NCBI RefSeq assembly: GCF_018327705.1
Contig: NZ_BNEM01000002.1
Location: 2,356,001 to 2,420,000 of the forward strand
From: Catellatospora sp. TT07R-123
Lineage (GTDB): Bacteria > Actinomycetota > Actinomycetes > Mycobacteriales > Micromonosporaceae
Direction: 5' to 3'
DNA length: 64,000 nt
Part shown: piece by piece, positions 1 to 7,713 of the stretch
Layout of the letters: each line of letters starts with the position of its first letter
How positions within the stretch are numbered: the first letter of the stretch is position 1
Translations under genes and position numbers: made by a program
Notes under the pieces: generated by a model
The model's input: only the letters and a program-made list of their open reading frames with translations
Database searches by the model: none
Told to the model about the DNA's origin: nothing

Positions 1-1
1 C

Positions 2-415
2 ACCGGCCACGTCTCGGGGCAGGCCAAGGCGCTGAACACGGTCGGCTGGTTCCAGACCCTGCTGGGCGACCACAAGGCGGCGATCGCGACCTGCGAGCAG
101 GCGCTGGGCCTGCACGAGGAGGTGGGCGACCGCACCGGGATGGCCGAGACCTGGAACAGCCTCGGGTACGCCTACCACAAGCTGGGCGACTACGGCCGGG
201 CGTTCGACTGCTACCGGCAGTCGGTGGAGCTGTTCCGGCTGACCCCCGACCGCTACTACGAGGGGTTCGTCCTGGACCACCTCGCCGACACGTACCAGGT
301 GCTGGGCAGTGTGGACGAGGCGCGGCGGACCTGGCAGGACGTGCTGGAGATCTTCGAGGACCTCGGGCACGCCGACGCCGAGCGCATCCGCGCCAAGCTC
401 AAACAGGCGCCGTGA
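2..415 (+). CDS. TPR C-terminal part of a SARP/AfsR-like regulator (partial, 5' end outside window)
   Basis: An open frame runs from the left edge to a TGA at 413-415, so only the last 137 residues are visible. They form tandem TPR-like helical hairpins of about 40 residues: one around GWFQTLLGDHKAAIATCEQA, the next around WNSLGYAYHKLGDYGRAFDC, the third around HLADTYQVLGSVDEARRTW. This ordering is typical of the C-terminal TPR array of actinobacterial SARP, AfsR or other STAND regulators, where it serves protein or ligand contact. No DNA-binding or ATPase part is in the window, so the class is inferred. Its stop region overlaps the 3' end of the convergent kinase gene by 17 nt (399-415). Confidence 0.7.
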   Translation, partial: TGHVSGQAKALNTVGWFQTLLGDHKAAIATCEQALGLHEEVGDRTGMAETWNSLGYAYHKLGDYGRAFDCYRQSVELFRLTPDRYYEGFVLDHLADTYQVLGSVDEARRTWQDVLEIFEDLGHADAERIRAKLKQAP

Positions 416-1100
416 CGGCGGGGCCGGGCCAGTCGGCGCGCAGCAGGCGCGGGGCGGCGAAGTCGCGGTTGTCGACGACGAGCTGGGCCCGGCGCGCGGG
501 CTGGACCTCGTCGAGGTAGCGGCGCTCGCCGGGCACGTACCGGGTGCGGTAGCGGTGGGCGGCGGCCTCGGCCGAGCCCATCCACACCTGGTCGCGGGCG
601 GTGCCCCGGCGCTGCACGTCGTCGAGGCCGATGTCGAGGAAGATCCGCAGGTCCCAGTACGGGTCGAGTTCGGGCCGCTGTAGGAAGCCGCCGTCGGCCA
701 GCAGCACGGCGTCGGCCGCGGCGGTGTGTTCGGGACCGTCGACGTGCTCGGTTCCGGCTGGGTGCATGATCGCGTCGCGGTAGCGGCGGTGGCCGCCGGG
801 GCCGAGCGGCACGAGCAGCAGGTCCCGGATCGCGCCGTAGTCCCAGGTGTCGAGGTAGTAGCTCTCCGGGGAATCGACGGGGTACGCCGTACGCAGGTGC
901 ACCGGCTTCTTGAACCAGTCGACGCCGACGCGCACGACCTCCCGGTCGGTGCGCGCCCGCACCGCTGCGGCCAGCTCGTCGGTGAACGTGGTCTTGCCCG
1001 CCGCCGAGCAGCCGTCGACGGCGACGCGCACCGGGTGCGGCCGGTCGATCGCGACGATGCCCGCGGCCACCTCGGCCAGCAGCGCGGTACGCGGGTCCAT
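399..1100 (-). CDS. Uridine kinase-like P-loop kinase
   Basis: A 233-residue cytoplasmic P-loop protein. The Walker A motif GCSAAGKT lies at residues 30-37, directly after a hydrophobic beta strand (VRVAVDG), as in the uridine kinase/phosphoribulokinase superfamily. Further family-like features are a VDWFKKP segment that resembles the substrate loop of nucleoside kinases, a ADAVLLADGGFL strand, and an arginine-rich lid near RRGTARDQ. The substrate cannot be read from the sequence; uridine or another small hydroxyl-bearing metabolite is plausible. I chose the ATG at 1100 because earlier in-frame codons encode low-complexity Arg/Ala sequence that overlaps the upstream TetR gene. The start lies 11 nt after the TetR stop, so the two genes probably share a transcript. 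Confidence 0.75.
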   Translation of the reverse strand: MDPRTALLAEVAAGIVAIDRPHPVRVAVDGCSAAGKTTFTDELAAAVRARTDREVVRVGVDWFKKPVHLRTAYPVDSPESYYLDTWDYGAIRDLLLVPLGPGGHRRYRDAIMHPAGTEHVDGPEHTAAADAVLLADGGFLQRPELDPYWDLRIFLDIGLDDVQRRGTARDQVWMGSAEAAAHRYRTRYVPGERRYLDEVQPARRAQLVVDNRDFAAPRLLRADWPGPAVTAPV

Positions 1101-1111
1101 GGTCGCTCCGG

Positions 1112-1657
1112 TCAGTGTTCGAGCAGGCGCCGCAGCACGGGCCGGGCGGCGGCGACGGCGTCGGGGCGGGTGTGTTCGGGCAGCGCCCCGGCCAGCCACA
1201 GGCTGGCGAAGCCGTGGGCGATGGACCAGCCCGCCAGCGCGGTGGTGTCGGCGTCGGCCCGGCCGGGGGCGGCGGCGCGGGCGCCTTCGCGCAGCACCCG
1301 GCCGGCCCGCTCGCGGGCCTCGGCGACGGCCTCGTCGTCGGCGCGGTACAGCGTGGGCTGGAACATGACGGTGAAGTGGGCGGGGTGCTCGGTGGCGAAG
1401 CGCACGTAGGCCAGGCCCGCCTCCAGGAAGCCCGGATCGGCCGCGCCCAGGGTGTCGGCGAGCAGGTCGTAGCCCTCGGCCGCCAGGGCGGTGAGCAGGC
1501 CGGTGCGGTCGCCGAAGTGGTGGGCGGGCGCGGCGTGCGAGACGCCGGCGCGGCGGGCCAGTTCGCGCAGGCTCCAGCCGTCGGGGCCGGACTCGGCGAT
1601 GGCGTCGACGGCGGCGGCCAGGATGGTCCGGCGCAGGTCTCCGTGGTGGTACGCCAT
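1112..1657 (-). CDS. TetR/AcrR family transcriptional repressor
   Basis: A 181-residue regulator. The N-terminal helix-turn-helix spans about residues 12-52 with the characteristic sequence LRELARRAGVSHAAPAHHFG, where canonical TetR proteins have SxxxLYYHF. The rest is alpha-helical and resembles the C-terminal ligand-binding/dimerisation domain of the TetR C_13-like subgroup (WSIAHGFASLWLAGAL). An in-frame GTG exists at 1675, but the ATG at 1657 gives the usual TetR N-terminus and sits behind a purine-rich stretch (AAGGGGG). A perfect 8-bp-arm inverted repeat lies just upstream at 1676-1700, which suggests autorepression. The downstream kinase gene is probably co-transcribed and is the obvious local target. 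Confidence 0.88.
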   Translation of the reverse strand: MAYHHGDLRRTILAAAVDAIAESGPDGWSLRELARRAGVSHAAPAHHFGDRTGLLTALAAEGYDLLADTLGAADPGFLEAGLAYVRFATEHPAHFTVMFQPTLYRADDEAVAEARERAGRVLREGARAAAPGRADADTTALAGWSIAHGFASLWLAGALPEHTRPDAVAAARPVLRRLLEH

Positions 1658-1675
1658 GGCGCCCGCCCCCTTCAC

Positions 1676-1700
1676 GCTATCTTTCCATTGACAAGATAGC
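1676..1700. promoter_or_regulatory. Probable TetR operator (inverted repeat)
   Basis: Perfect inverted repeat GCTATCTT-N9-AAGATAGC, AT-rich in a very GC-rich background, 18 nt upstream of the chosen TetR start. Length and dyad symmetry match TetR-family operators. The repeat overlaps the likely promoter of the TetR-kinase transcript. That it is the TetR binding site is inferred from position. Confidence 0.7.
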
Positions 1701-1713
1701 AGGGGGCGGGCGG

Positions 1714-2424
1714 TCAGGCCGGCACGTTGCCCTCGGCGGCGGGCTTGCGCTGGCGCCCGACCGGCTGCCGCGGCTCCGCCTCGCGCGGCTCGGCGTCGGC
1801 CCGCGCGTCGAGCTCGGTGCCCGGGTCGTCCTGGGCCAGCGCGTCAAGCTGGCTGTTCATGAACCGGCGCAGGCGCGCCCGGTACTCCCGGTCGAACTGC
1901 TGGAGCGCGTCGATCCGCTCGTTGAGCGCGTCGCGCTTGGCCTCCAGGCTGCCGACGACGTCCTCGTACTGCTGCAGGGCGTCGCGCTCCAGTTCGTCGG
2001 CCTTGGTGCGGGCGTCCTCGGTGATCCTCAGCGCGCGCTGGCGCGCCTCCGACACCAGCTGCTCGCTCTCGCGCCGGGCGCCCTCGGCGTTGGCCTGCGC
2101 CTCCCGGGCAAGCTCGACCGCCTTGGCCTGCGTCTGCGCCATGATGTTCGCGGCGTCCTCCCGGGCGGCCTCGACCAGCGCCCGCGCCTCCCGAGCCGTG
2201 TCCTCGGCCTTGCCGCGCGCCTCCTGCCGGATGCGGTGGGACTCCTGCTGCGCCGTGGCGATGTGCTCGTCGGCGGTCCGCCGCGCCAGCACCAGCACCT
2301 GCAGCGCCTGCCGCTCGGCGTCGGGATCGGCCAGCACCGCCTCCACCGGCTCGGGCGCTGCCTCCAGTTCGGGCTGTGCGCCGAACAGGCCCTTGACCCG
2401 GCCCTTCAAACGGTTGTCCGTCAT
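1714..2424 (-). CDS. DivIVA-like coiled-coil protein
   Basis: A 236-residue protein that is almost entirely coiled coil: residues about 35-190 carry dense Ala/Glu/Arg/Gln heptads (for example AREARALVEAAREDAANIMA). The end of the coil, FDREYRARLRRFMNSQLDAL, resembles the C-terminal signature of actinobacterial DivIVA/Wag31-family proteins, which organise polar growth and division. The N-terminal membrane-binding DivIVA domain is not evident; the protein instead starts with a short basic segment (NRLKGRVKGLFG) and an acidic Pro-rich linker. A good ribosome site (GGGGAGAG) precedes the ATG at 2424. It may be a cytoskeletal accessory protein. An ATP-synthase-b-like annotation would only reflect coil composition. 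Confidence 0.7.
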   Translation of the reverse strand: MTDNRLKGRVKGLFGAQPELEAAPEPVEAVLADPDAERQALQVLVLARRTADEHIATAQQESHRIRQEARGKAEDTAREARALVEAAREDAANIMAQTQAKAVELAREAQANAEGARRESEQLVSEARQRALRITEDARTKADELERDALQQYEDVVGSLEAKRDALNERIDALQQFDREYRARLRRFMNSQLDALAQDDPGTELDARADAEPREAEPRQPVGRQRKPAAEGNVPA

Positions 2425-2626
2425 GCCGCTCTCCCCACCTGAGTCTGCGCGCCGCGGGTCCCGCCGGCCGGATCCGTCCCGGTGTCACGCACCGTCGACA
2501 ACAGCGACGATCGTAGCTGCCGGGCCGAAACCGGGGAAGGCGGTTCACCCTGCCCGCCGACCCCCGGCAATGCGCGCACCCCCCGACACATTCCGTAACC
2601 CCGTCCGCACCGGACGTCCCCCACGC

Positions 2627-2694
2627 GAGTGCAGTTTCGGGGAAAGTGCTGGAATCGCGGCTCGGATTCCCGCACTTTCCCCGAAACTGCACTC
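2627..2694. repeat. Dispersed palindromic repeat, family A, copy 1
   Basis: Long inverted repeat with 30-bp arms (2627-2656 and 2665-2694, one mismatch) around an 8-nt loop. The core GCAGTTTCGGGGAAAGTGC and its complement recur at 13857-13920. It lies between two minus-strand genes, 22 nt past the stop of the channel gene. Arm length and sequence conservation between distant copies are unlike an ordinary intrinsic terminator, and there is no T-tract. Confidence 0.85.
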
Positions 2695-2715
2695 AGACGC
2701 CGAGAAGAGCGCGTG

Positions 2716-4581
2716 TCAGCTGCTCGACAGGACGATGACGCGGTCGATGGCGGGCATGACCTGCTCCTTGTCGGGATTGAGGACGACGCCGTGGCTGTCG
2801 CCCGGGTCCGCCACCCGGTAGCCGATGGCGACCTCGCCGCGCCGCCACGCCGCCTCGACCACGGTCGAGAAGGTCACCGACACCCCGGGGCGCAGGTAGT
2901 AGCTGGCGGGTCTGATGTAGATCTCGGCGCCGTCGGCGTCGAACAGGTCGTCGAAGACCGACTCCAGGTCCCGGTTCTCCGAGATCTGGGTCATCAGGAG
3001 GCTGACCAGCTGCTCGCTGACGACGAAGTCGTCGGCCTTGGTGAGCTGGGCCAGCGCCCGGTCGCGGTCGTCGCGCATCTCGCTGACGATGCCGGGCCCC
3101 CGCCCGGCCAGCAGGTCGCGCAGGTGCAGCAGCGTGACCAGCACCCGCGAGTCGGCGGTCAGCGCGTCGAGGTCGTCGTCGGCCAGCACGATCACGTTGT
3201 GGTACGCCAGCACGTCCAGCGTCTCCAGCACGCCGCGGTCGCGGGTGTCGCCGGACTTGGAGCGGATCAGCAGCCGCCGCAGCTTCGGGCCGAGCCGGTT
3301 CACGGCCGTCGCGGCGTCGGTGCGGTCGGTGACGACGTCGACGGTCGAGCCCGCCGCGACGTAGATGTCGAGCTGCTCGATGATCCGGCTCGCCCGCCGG
3401 TTCCAGCCTAGGATCAGCGTGCTCTCGGGGGCGGCGGGGCCGCGCACGGCGTGCAGGATCGCCGACGGGTCGACGGTCAGCGGCCGCGCCGCCAGCTTGA
3501 TCATGGAGTCGTCGCGGGCCAGCAGCACGAGCTGGTCGCCGGGGCTGATCACGGTGCCGGGCGGCGGGTTGAGCACGGTCTTGCCGTCGGCCAGCCGCAG
3601 CCCCATCGGGCAGCACTCCCGGTATGCCAGCAGCGCCTGCCCGAACTGCTTGCCCACCAGCGTCGGCTCGGCCGTCATGTAGATCTCGTCGCCGCCGAAG
3701 TCGAACAGGTCGTGGTAGACCACCGACAGCTTGGACTGCCGGGCCGTCTGCACGATGAGCCGGGCGCCGATGTCGTCGCCGTCGAGCACGATCGCGTCCC
3801 CGCCGGCGAGCTTGGCCACGTCCCGGTTGCGGCTGTCGCGCACCGAGGCCACGACGTGGTGCGGGCGGCCCCGGAACGCGGGCCCCTTGTTGATCGCGAG
3901 CAGGGTCTTCAGCACGTACGCGTCGGCGTCCTCGGCGGTGCCGCCGTCGGGGGCCAGCACGATGATGGACCGGGCCTCGTTGAGGTTGACCATCTCCAGG
4001 TCCTTGAGGTCCAGCGGGCTGCCGGTGCGGAACACCAGCCGAGTGCGGCCGGTGCTGCCGATCCGGTGCTGGACCCGGTCCTCCATGGCGACCTTGTCCT
4101 GGTCGGCCAGGATGACCACGGCCGCGCGGCGGCGGCTGGCGTTGGCCTCGACCAGCTCGGTGATGACCGTGTAGATCTGGTCCGACCAGCCGAGCACCAC
4201 GGTGTGGTCGCGCTCGACGACCTGGGAGCGGCCCTTGCGCAGCTGCTCCAGCCGCCGGTTGACGCCGCTGGTGAGCAGACCGACCAGGGCGCTGACGATG
4301 AAGATGCCGCCCAGCGCCAGCACGAACCACAGCGCGAGCTCCGGCCAGCGGCCTGTCTCCGGCGCGGCGAGGCTGAACGTCGTGATGAACGTCTTCCAGA
4401 GCAGCAGCACCGGGTTCCCGCGGTCCTTGCTCGGCCGGACGAGCTCGATCGCCGTGGTGAGCACGAGGATCAGTCCGGCGGAGGCGACGGCCAGCCAGCC
4501 GATCAGTCCGGTCGTGCCCCGGGACATGGTGTTGTCGAACCAGTACCGCCAGCGGGCGCGGGCACTGACCTTTCGGGACAT
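2716..4581 (-). CDS. CASTOR/POLLUX-like ion channel with TrkA-N domains
   Basis: A 621-residue membrane protein. Two hydrophobic segments near the N-terminus (about residues 23-46 and 82-107) flank a loop with KTFITTFSLAAPETG, the region where CASTOR/POLLUX-type channels place the pore. They are followed by two regulatory Rossmann-like RCK/TrkA-N domains: HTVVLGWSDQIYTVITELVEA starts the first (about 128) and STLILGWNRRASRIIEQL starts the second (about 388). Related bacterial proteins are predicted cation channels gated by cytosolic ligands or Ca2+; ion selectivity is not readable here. The ATG at 4581 has an upstream GAAGGG. The gene stands alone, with a palindromic repeat just beyond its stop. 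Confidence 0.8.
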   Translation of the reverse strand: MSRKVSARARWRYWFDNTMSRGTTGLIGWLAVASAGLILVLTTAIELVRPSKDRGNPVLLLWKTFITTFSLAAPETGRWPELALWFVLALGGIFIVSALVGLLTSGVNRRLEQLRKGRSQVVERDHTVVLGWSDQIYTVITELVEANASRRRAAVVILADQDKVAMEDRVQHRIGSTGRTRLVFRTGSPLDLKDLEMVNLNEARSIIVLAPDGGTAEDADAYVLKTLLAINKGPAFRGRPHHVVASVRDSRNRDVAKLAGGDAIVLDGDDIGARLIVQTARQSKLSVVYHDLFDFGGDEIYMTAEPTLVGKQFGQALLAYRECCPMGLRLADGKTVLNPPPGTVISPGDQLVLLARDDSMIKLAARPLTVDPSAILHAVRGPAAPESTLILGWNRRASRIIEQLDIYVAAGSTVDVVTDRTDAATAVNRLGPKLRRLLIRSKSGDTRDRGVLETLDVLAYHNVIVLADDDLDALTADSRVLVTLLHLRDLLAGRGPGIVSEMRDDRDRALAQLTKADDFVVSEQLVSLLMTQISENRDLESVFDDLFDADGAEIYIRPASYYLRPGVSVTFSTVVEAAWRRGEVAIGYRVADPGDSHGVVLNPDKEQVMPAIDRVIVLSSS

Positions 4582-4684
4582 GGCTGGTGCCCTTCGAACG
4601 CAGGGAGGGGGAGGCGCTGCGGTCTGTACAGAGGGGACACTCTAACGGCGTACCGGCCGGGCCGCCGGTCGGGTCGGCACGCTT

Positions 4685-5182
4685 CTAATCGAGGTTCACC
4701 AGGGGCCGCCCGGCCTCGGCGCACTTGCCCTTGAGCACGCTCTCTGCGGGTGCGGCCAGGGCCGCGACCGACTCGAAAGCCGCGAAGGACGTGAACGTCG
4801 CCTCCTTGGCGGCCACTTCGGACAGGGTCGTCAGCGCGGCCTTCAGGTCGGGGTCGGCGACCTTGCCCGCGACGTCGGCGAACGTCGCCGAGGTACTGGT
4901 GAACAGCGGGCGCAGCTCCGTCAGCGCGGCCTCGACCGCGGCGGTGTCGCCCTTGGCCTCGGCCCGGACACCCTTGACGATCTCGGCGCGGGCGCCGGGC
5001 CCCAGCGTGTGGTAGAGGCCGTCAGCCTCCTCGCAGGCCGCCTGGGCGGTCATGACCAGGCCGTCCGGCACCTCGGGCGCCGCGGCGGACGACGCGGGCG
5101 CGGCGGGGTCACCCGCGCTCGTGCCGCAGGCGGCCAGCGCGAGCAGCGCGGTGGCGAGCGCGAGGGCGAGGGGGTAGCGCAT
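4685..5182 (-). CDS. Putative secreted lipoprotein
   Basis: A 165-residue protein with a lipoprotein signal peptide: MRYPLALALATALLALAAC, where the Cys at residue 19 fits a lipobox (LAAC). After it comes an Ala/Ser/Pro-rich linker (GTSAGDPAAPASSAAAPE), then an alpha-helical domain with two conserved-looking cysteines (QAACEEADG and LKGKCAEAG) that could form a disulphide. No known catalytic motif is visible. It is likely anchored on the outer face of the membrane. The 103 nt downstream of the channel-gene start contain no gene, and 158 nt separate it from the divergent sulfotransferase-like gene. Confidence 0.7.
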   Translation of the reverse strand: MRYPLALALATALLALAACGTSAGDPAAPASSAAAPEVPDGLVMTAQAACEEADGLYHTLGPGARAEIVKGVRAEAKGDTAAVEAALTELRPLFTSTSATFADVAGKVADPDLKAALTTLSEVAAKEATFTSFAAFESVAALAAPAESVLKGKCAEAGRPLVNLD

Positions 5183-5349
5183 CGGAGTTCTCCATCCCGT
5201 GGACGTTCAAGCACGAGCGCCGCCCTCCGAAGAGGACGGCACCGTGATCGAACTCTAGGTCCCCGCGGGACGACGATGATCACCGGGGCGATGCCGGTGC
5301 CCGACCAGGATCTTGGGGGTACGCTGCGCTGCGGAGAGAGGTGGCGGTC

Positions 5350-6060
5350 ATGGTGACGCGGGTGGCGATGTGGTCGGGGCCGCGCAACGTGTCGACGGCA
5401 CTCATGCGCAGCTTCGGGGCCCGGCCGGACACCCTGGTGGTCGACGAGCCGCTGTACGCGCACTACCTGCTCGCCACCGGCCTGGACCACCCCGGCCGCG
5501 CCGAGGTGATCGCCTCGCAGCCCGCGCGCTGGCAGGACGTGGCCGATCAGCTGACCGGCCCGCTGCCGGACGGGGTCGAGGTGCACTACCAGAAGCACAT
5601 GACCCACCACCTGCTGCCGCAGATCGGGCGGGACTGGCTGGGCGCGCTGGCCAACGCCTACCTGATCCGCGACCCGGCGCACGTGGTGGCGTCGTACGCG
5701 AAGGTGCGCGGCGAACCGACGCTGGCCGACCTGGGCTACGTGCAGCAGGCGGAGATCTTCCGCGCGTACGGCGGCCCGGTGGTGGACTCGGCGGACCTGC
5801 TGCGCGACCCGGCCGGGGTGCTGGCGCGGCTGTGCGCGGCGCTGGGCATCGGCTACACCCCGGCGATGCTGCACTGGTCGAAGGGCCCCCGGGACACCGA
5901 CGGGGTGTGGGCGCCGCACTGGTACGCCTCGGTCGAGGCGTCCACCGGCTTCGCCGCGTACGACCCCGCTCCGGCGCGGGTGCCCGACCGGCTGCGCCAC
6001 CTGGTCGAGGCGGCGCAGCCGTACTACGACGAGCTGCACGCCCACCGCGTCACGTCCTGA
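5350..6060 (+). CDS. Sulfotransferase-like P-loop protein
   Basis: A 236-residue protein beginning VTRVAMWSGPRNVSTALMRS, a PAPS-type sulfotransferase P-loop in the variant seen in proteins annotated as sulfotransferase family or fused to branched-chain aminotransferase-like enzymes. The second strand (TLVVDEPLYAHYLL) and the later LIRDPAHVVASY segment, equivalent to the RxPxxxxxS 3'-phosphate-binding motif, support the fold. The substrate is unknown. The ATG at 5350 is preferred over the GTG at 5341 because of spacing to GAGAGAGG. It converges on a SnoaL-like gene and is followed 0.5 kb on by a branched-chain aminotransferase, the same two folds that are fused in plant proteins. Confidence 0.72.
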   Translation: MVTRVAMWSGPRNVSTALMRSFGARPDTLVVDEPLYAHYLLATGLDHPGRAEVIASQPARWQDVADQLTGPLPDGVEVHYQKHMTHHLLPQIGRDWLGALANAYLIRDPAHVVASYAKVRGEPTLADLGYVQQAEIFRAYGGPVVDSADLLRDPAGVLARLCAALGIGYTPAMLHWSKGPRDTDGVWAPHWYASVEASTGFAAYDPAPARVPDRLRHLVEAAQPYYDELHAHRVTS

Positions 6061-6075
6061 CGGCGCTGGTTTCGG

Positions 6076-6423
6076 CTACAGCCAGATGTGCTCCTCGGCG
6101 ATCGCGCCGTCGCGCCACTTCGCCACGGTGACCATCCGGCGGCCGTCCTCGAACTCGCCCACCACGCACGTCCAGTCGCCGGATCCGAATCCGATCGGAT
6201 GGGAGACGATCTGAGGCGGCGTTCCCCCGGCCTGCCGGACCAGCTCCTTCATGGCGTCGATGTGCTCGCCGATGCCGTGGGTGGTCGGCTGCCCGTGGAC
6301 CTCGACCACCACGTCGTCCGTGTGGCAGCGGGCGAACAGGCCGTGCCAGTCGGCACCGTTCCACGCCTGGAAATCGAGCTCGTCCATACCGGCCAGGTGC
6401 CGGGTCACCGCCTCGTCCGCCAC
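6076..6423 (-). CDS. SnoaL-like/NTF2-fold protein
   Basis: A 115-residue alpha+beta-barrel candidate. The order AVTRHLAGMDELDFQAWNGADWHGLFARCHTDD, then a strand with VVVEVHGQPTTHG, then HIDAMKELVR and the closing VTVAKWRDGAIAEEHIWL, matches SnoaL/ester-cyclase-like proteins. Some relatives act as polyketide cyclases, but most are uncharacterised. I chose the GTG at 6423 because a strong ribosome site (GAGGAGG) sits 6-8 nt before it; the upstream in-frame extension (35 residues) is low complexity. It is 101 nt after the aminotransferase stop on the same strand and convergent with the sulfotransferase-like gene (15-nt gap). Confidence 0.65.
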   Translation of the reverse strand: MADEAVTRHLAGMDELDFQAWNGADWHGLFARCHTDDVVVEVHGQPTTHGIGEHIDAMKELVRQAGGTPPQIVSHPIGFGSGDWTCVVGEFEDGRRMVTVAKWRDGAIAEEHIWL

Positions 6424-6524
6424 GGTCGAGCCTCCTCGCGCCGATGATCGATAACCGATGGTCTCCACCGGATCTGATGCTAAACGGCGCGTAGGAGGCT
6501 CTATCCCGGTTTCCGCGCATCGGC

Positions 6525-7424
6525 TCACAGGACGGGCGTGCCGGAGCTCCGCGCGTGGGCGAGGTAGATCTCGGCGACGCGCCTGGTCACCGGGCCGATG
6601 CCGCCCTCACCGATGGTACGGCCGTCGATCACGGTCACCCCGGCGATCTCGCCCATGGTGCCGGTGCAGAACACCTCGTCGGCGGCGTACATCTCGGCCA
6701 GGGAGATGTCGCGCTCGACCGCCTCGATGCCGTGCTGCGCGGCCAGGGCCAGCACGGTCAGCCGGGTGATGCCCTCGGGGCAGGCCACGGTACGCGGGGT
6801 GGCCAGCGCCCCGCCGACCACGGCGAACAGGTGGGTCGCGTTGGTCTCGGCGACGAAGCCGCGGCCGTCGAGCATGAGCGCGTCGTCGGCGCCCGCGACG
6901 GTCGCCTCCATCTTGGCCAGGATCGAGTTGATCAGGTTGTTGTGGTGGATCTTCGGGTCCAGCACGTCGGGGCCGGGGCGGCGGACGCTGGAGGTGGCCA
7001 GGGTCAGGCCGGTGGTGTCGTACACGGGCGGCTTGTGCTCCGCCAGCACGATCAGCGTGCAGCCGGACTGGTTGAGCCGCGGGTCCATGCCGCTGGTGAC
7101 CTTCACGCCGCGGGTGAGGGTGAGCCGGATGTGCACGCCGTCGGTCATGGCGTTGGCGTGCAGGGTCTCGGTCAGCGCGTCGGTGATCTCCTTGTCCGAC
7201 GGGACGGCGGCGAAGCCGAGCGCGGCCGCCGAGCGCCGCAGCCGGGCCAGGTGGGCGTCGAGCCCGAAGACCTTCCCCTGGTACAGCCGCAGCCCCTCCC
7301 AGACCGCGTCGCCGCCCTGGACCACCGAGTCGAACGGGGAGATCCCGGGCTCGTCGCGGTGCCGCAGCACCCCGTTCACCCAGTACTTCACATCGGCGTT
7401 GCGCTGGTCGTAGCGCTGCAGCAT
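6525..7424 (-). CDS. Branched-chain-amino-acid aminotransferase-like (class IV PLP transaminase)
   Basis: A 299-residue fold-type IV PLP aminotransferase. It opens with KYWVNGVLRHRDEPGISPFD, has the arginine-containing VWEGLRLYQGKVFGLDAHLARL motif and the region KIHHNNLINSILAKMEA that includes the PLP-binding lysine. EGITRLTVLALAAQHGI and EVFCTGTMGEIAGV supply the cofactor phosphate-binding end. The family interconverts branched-chain amino acids and 2-keto acids, though D-amino-acid and aminodeoxychorismate relatives share the fold. The ATG at 7424 has an ideal GGAGGAG site; longer in-frame upstream sequence is not family-like. The nearby sulfotransferase-like gene suggests a functional link, because the two are fused in plant homologues. 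Confidence 0.85.
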   Translation of the reverse strand: MLQRYDQRNADVKYWVNGVLRHRDEPGISPFDSVVQGGDAVWEGLRLYQGKVFGLDAHLARLRRSAAALGFAAVPSDKEITDALTETLHANAMTDGVHIRLTLTRGVKVTSGMDPRLNQSGCTLIVLAEHKPPVYDTTGLTLATSSVRRPGPDVLDPKIHHNNLINSILAKMEATVAGADDALMLDGRGFVAETNATHLFAVVGGALATPRTVACPEGITRLTVLALAAQHGIEAVERDISLAEMYAADEVFCTGTMGEIAGVTVIDGRTIGEGGIGPVTRRVAEIYLAHARSSGTPVL

Positions 7425-7713
7425 GGTGTCTCCTCCGTCGGTGGCGCCTGGTCCGCAGGTGACGCTATCTGCTTCCCACTCCTCGGCGAACAGCAGCGCG
7501 CGGGGCACCCCTGTGACATCTCCTCGACGCCCTGCCGGGCGGTACGGGGCGGCACGGCGGTTCCCTCGGGTGCCCCTCGATCTACCCTTGCGAGTCCCTT
7601 GCGGACCTTCTGGAGCCGGTATGAGCGGCTCTAGCTTTCGCTTCGGGCCCGTCGCCGGACGTTCACCGCCCGGCAACCAACCCCGACTCGCGGGCCCGGA
7701 AGAGGAACACACC

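Noticed and set aside
2627-2694. Family A and B palindromes as plain intrinsic terminators
   Set aside because: Arms of 23-30 bp conserved between distant copies, long loops in family B, and independent terminator hairpins nearby (for example 22203-22240) fit a dispersed repeat better, though a termination effect is possible.
6050-6520. A 156-residue minus-strand frame overlapping the SnoaL-like gene
   Set aside because: It is Arg/Gly-rich shadow sequence in another frame; the SnoaL-like frame has the ribosome site and a recognisable fold.
7425-7713. A riboswitch in the leader of the M4 protease
   Set aside because: I could not match the sequence to any known riboswitch consensus, and no convincing multi-stem structure with conserved loops was found by eye.
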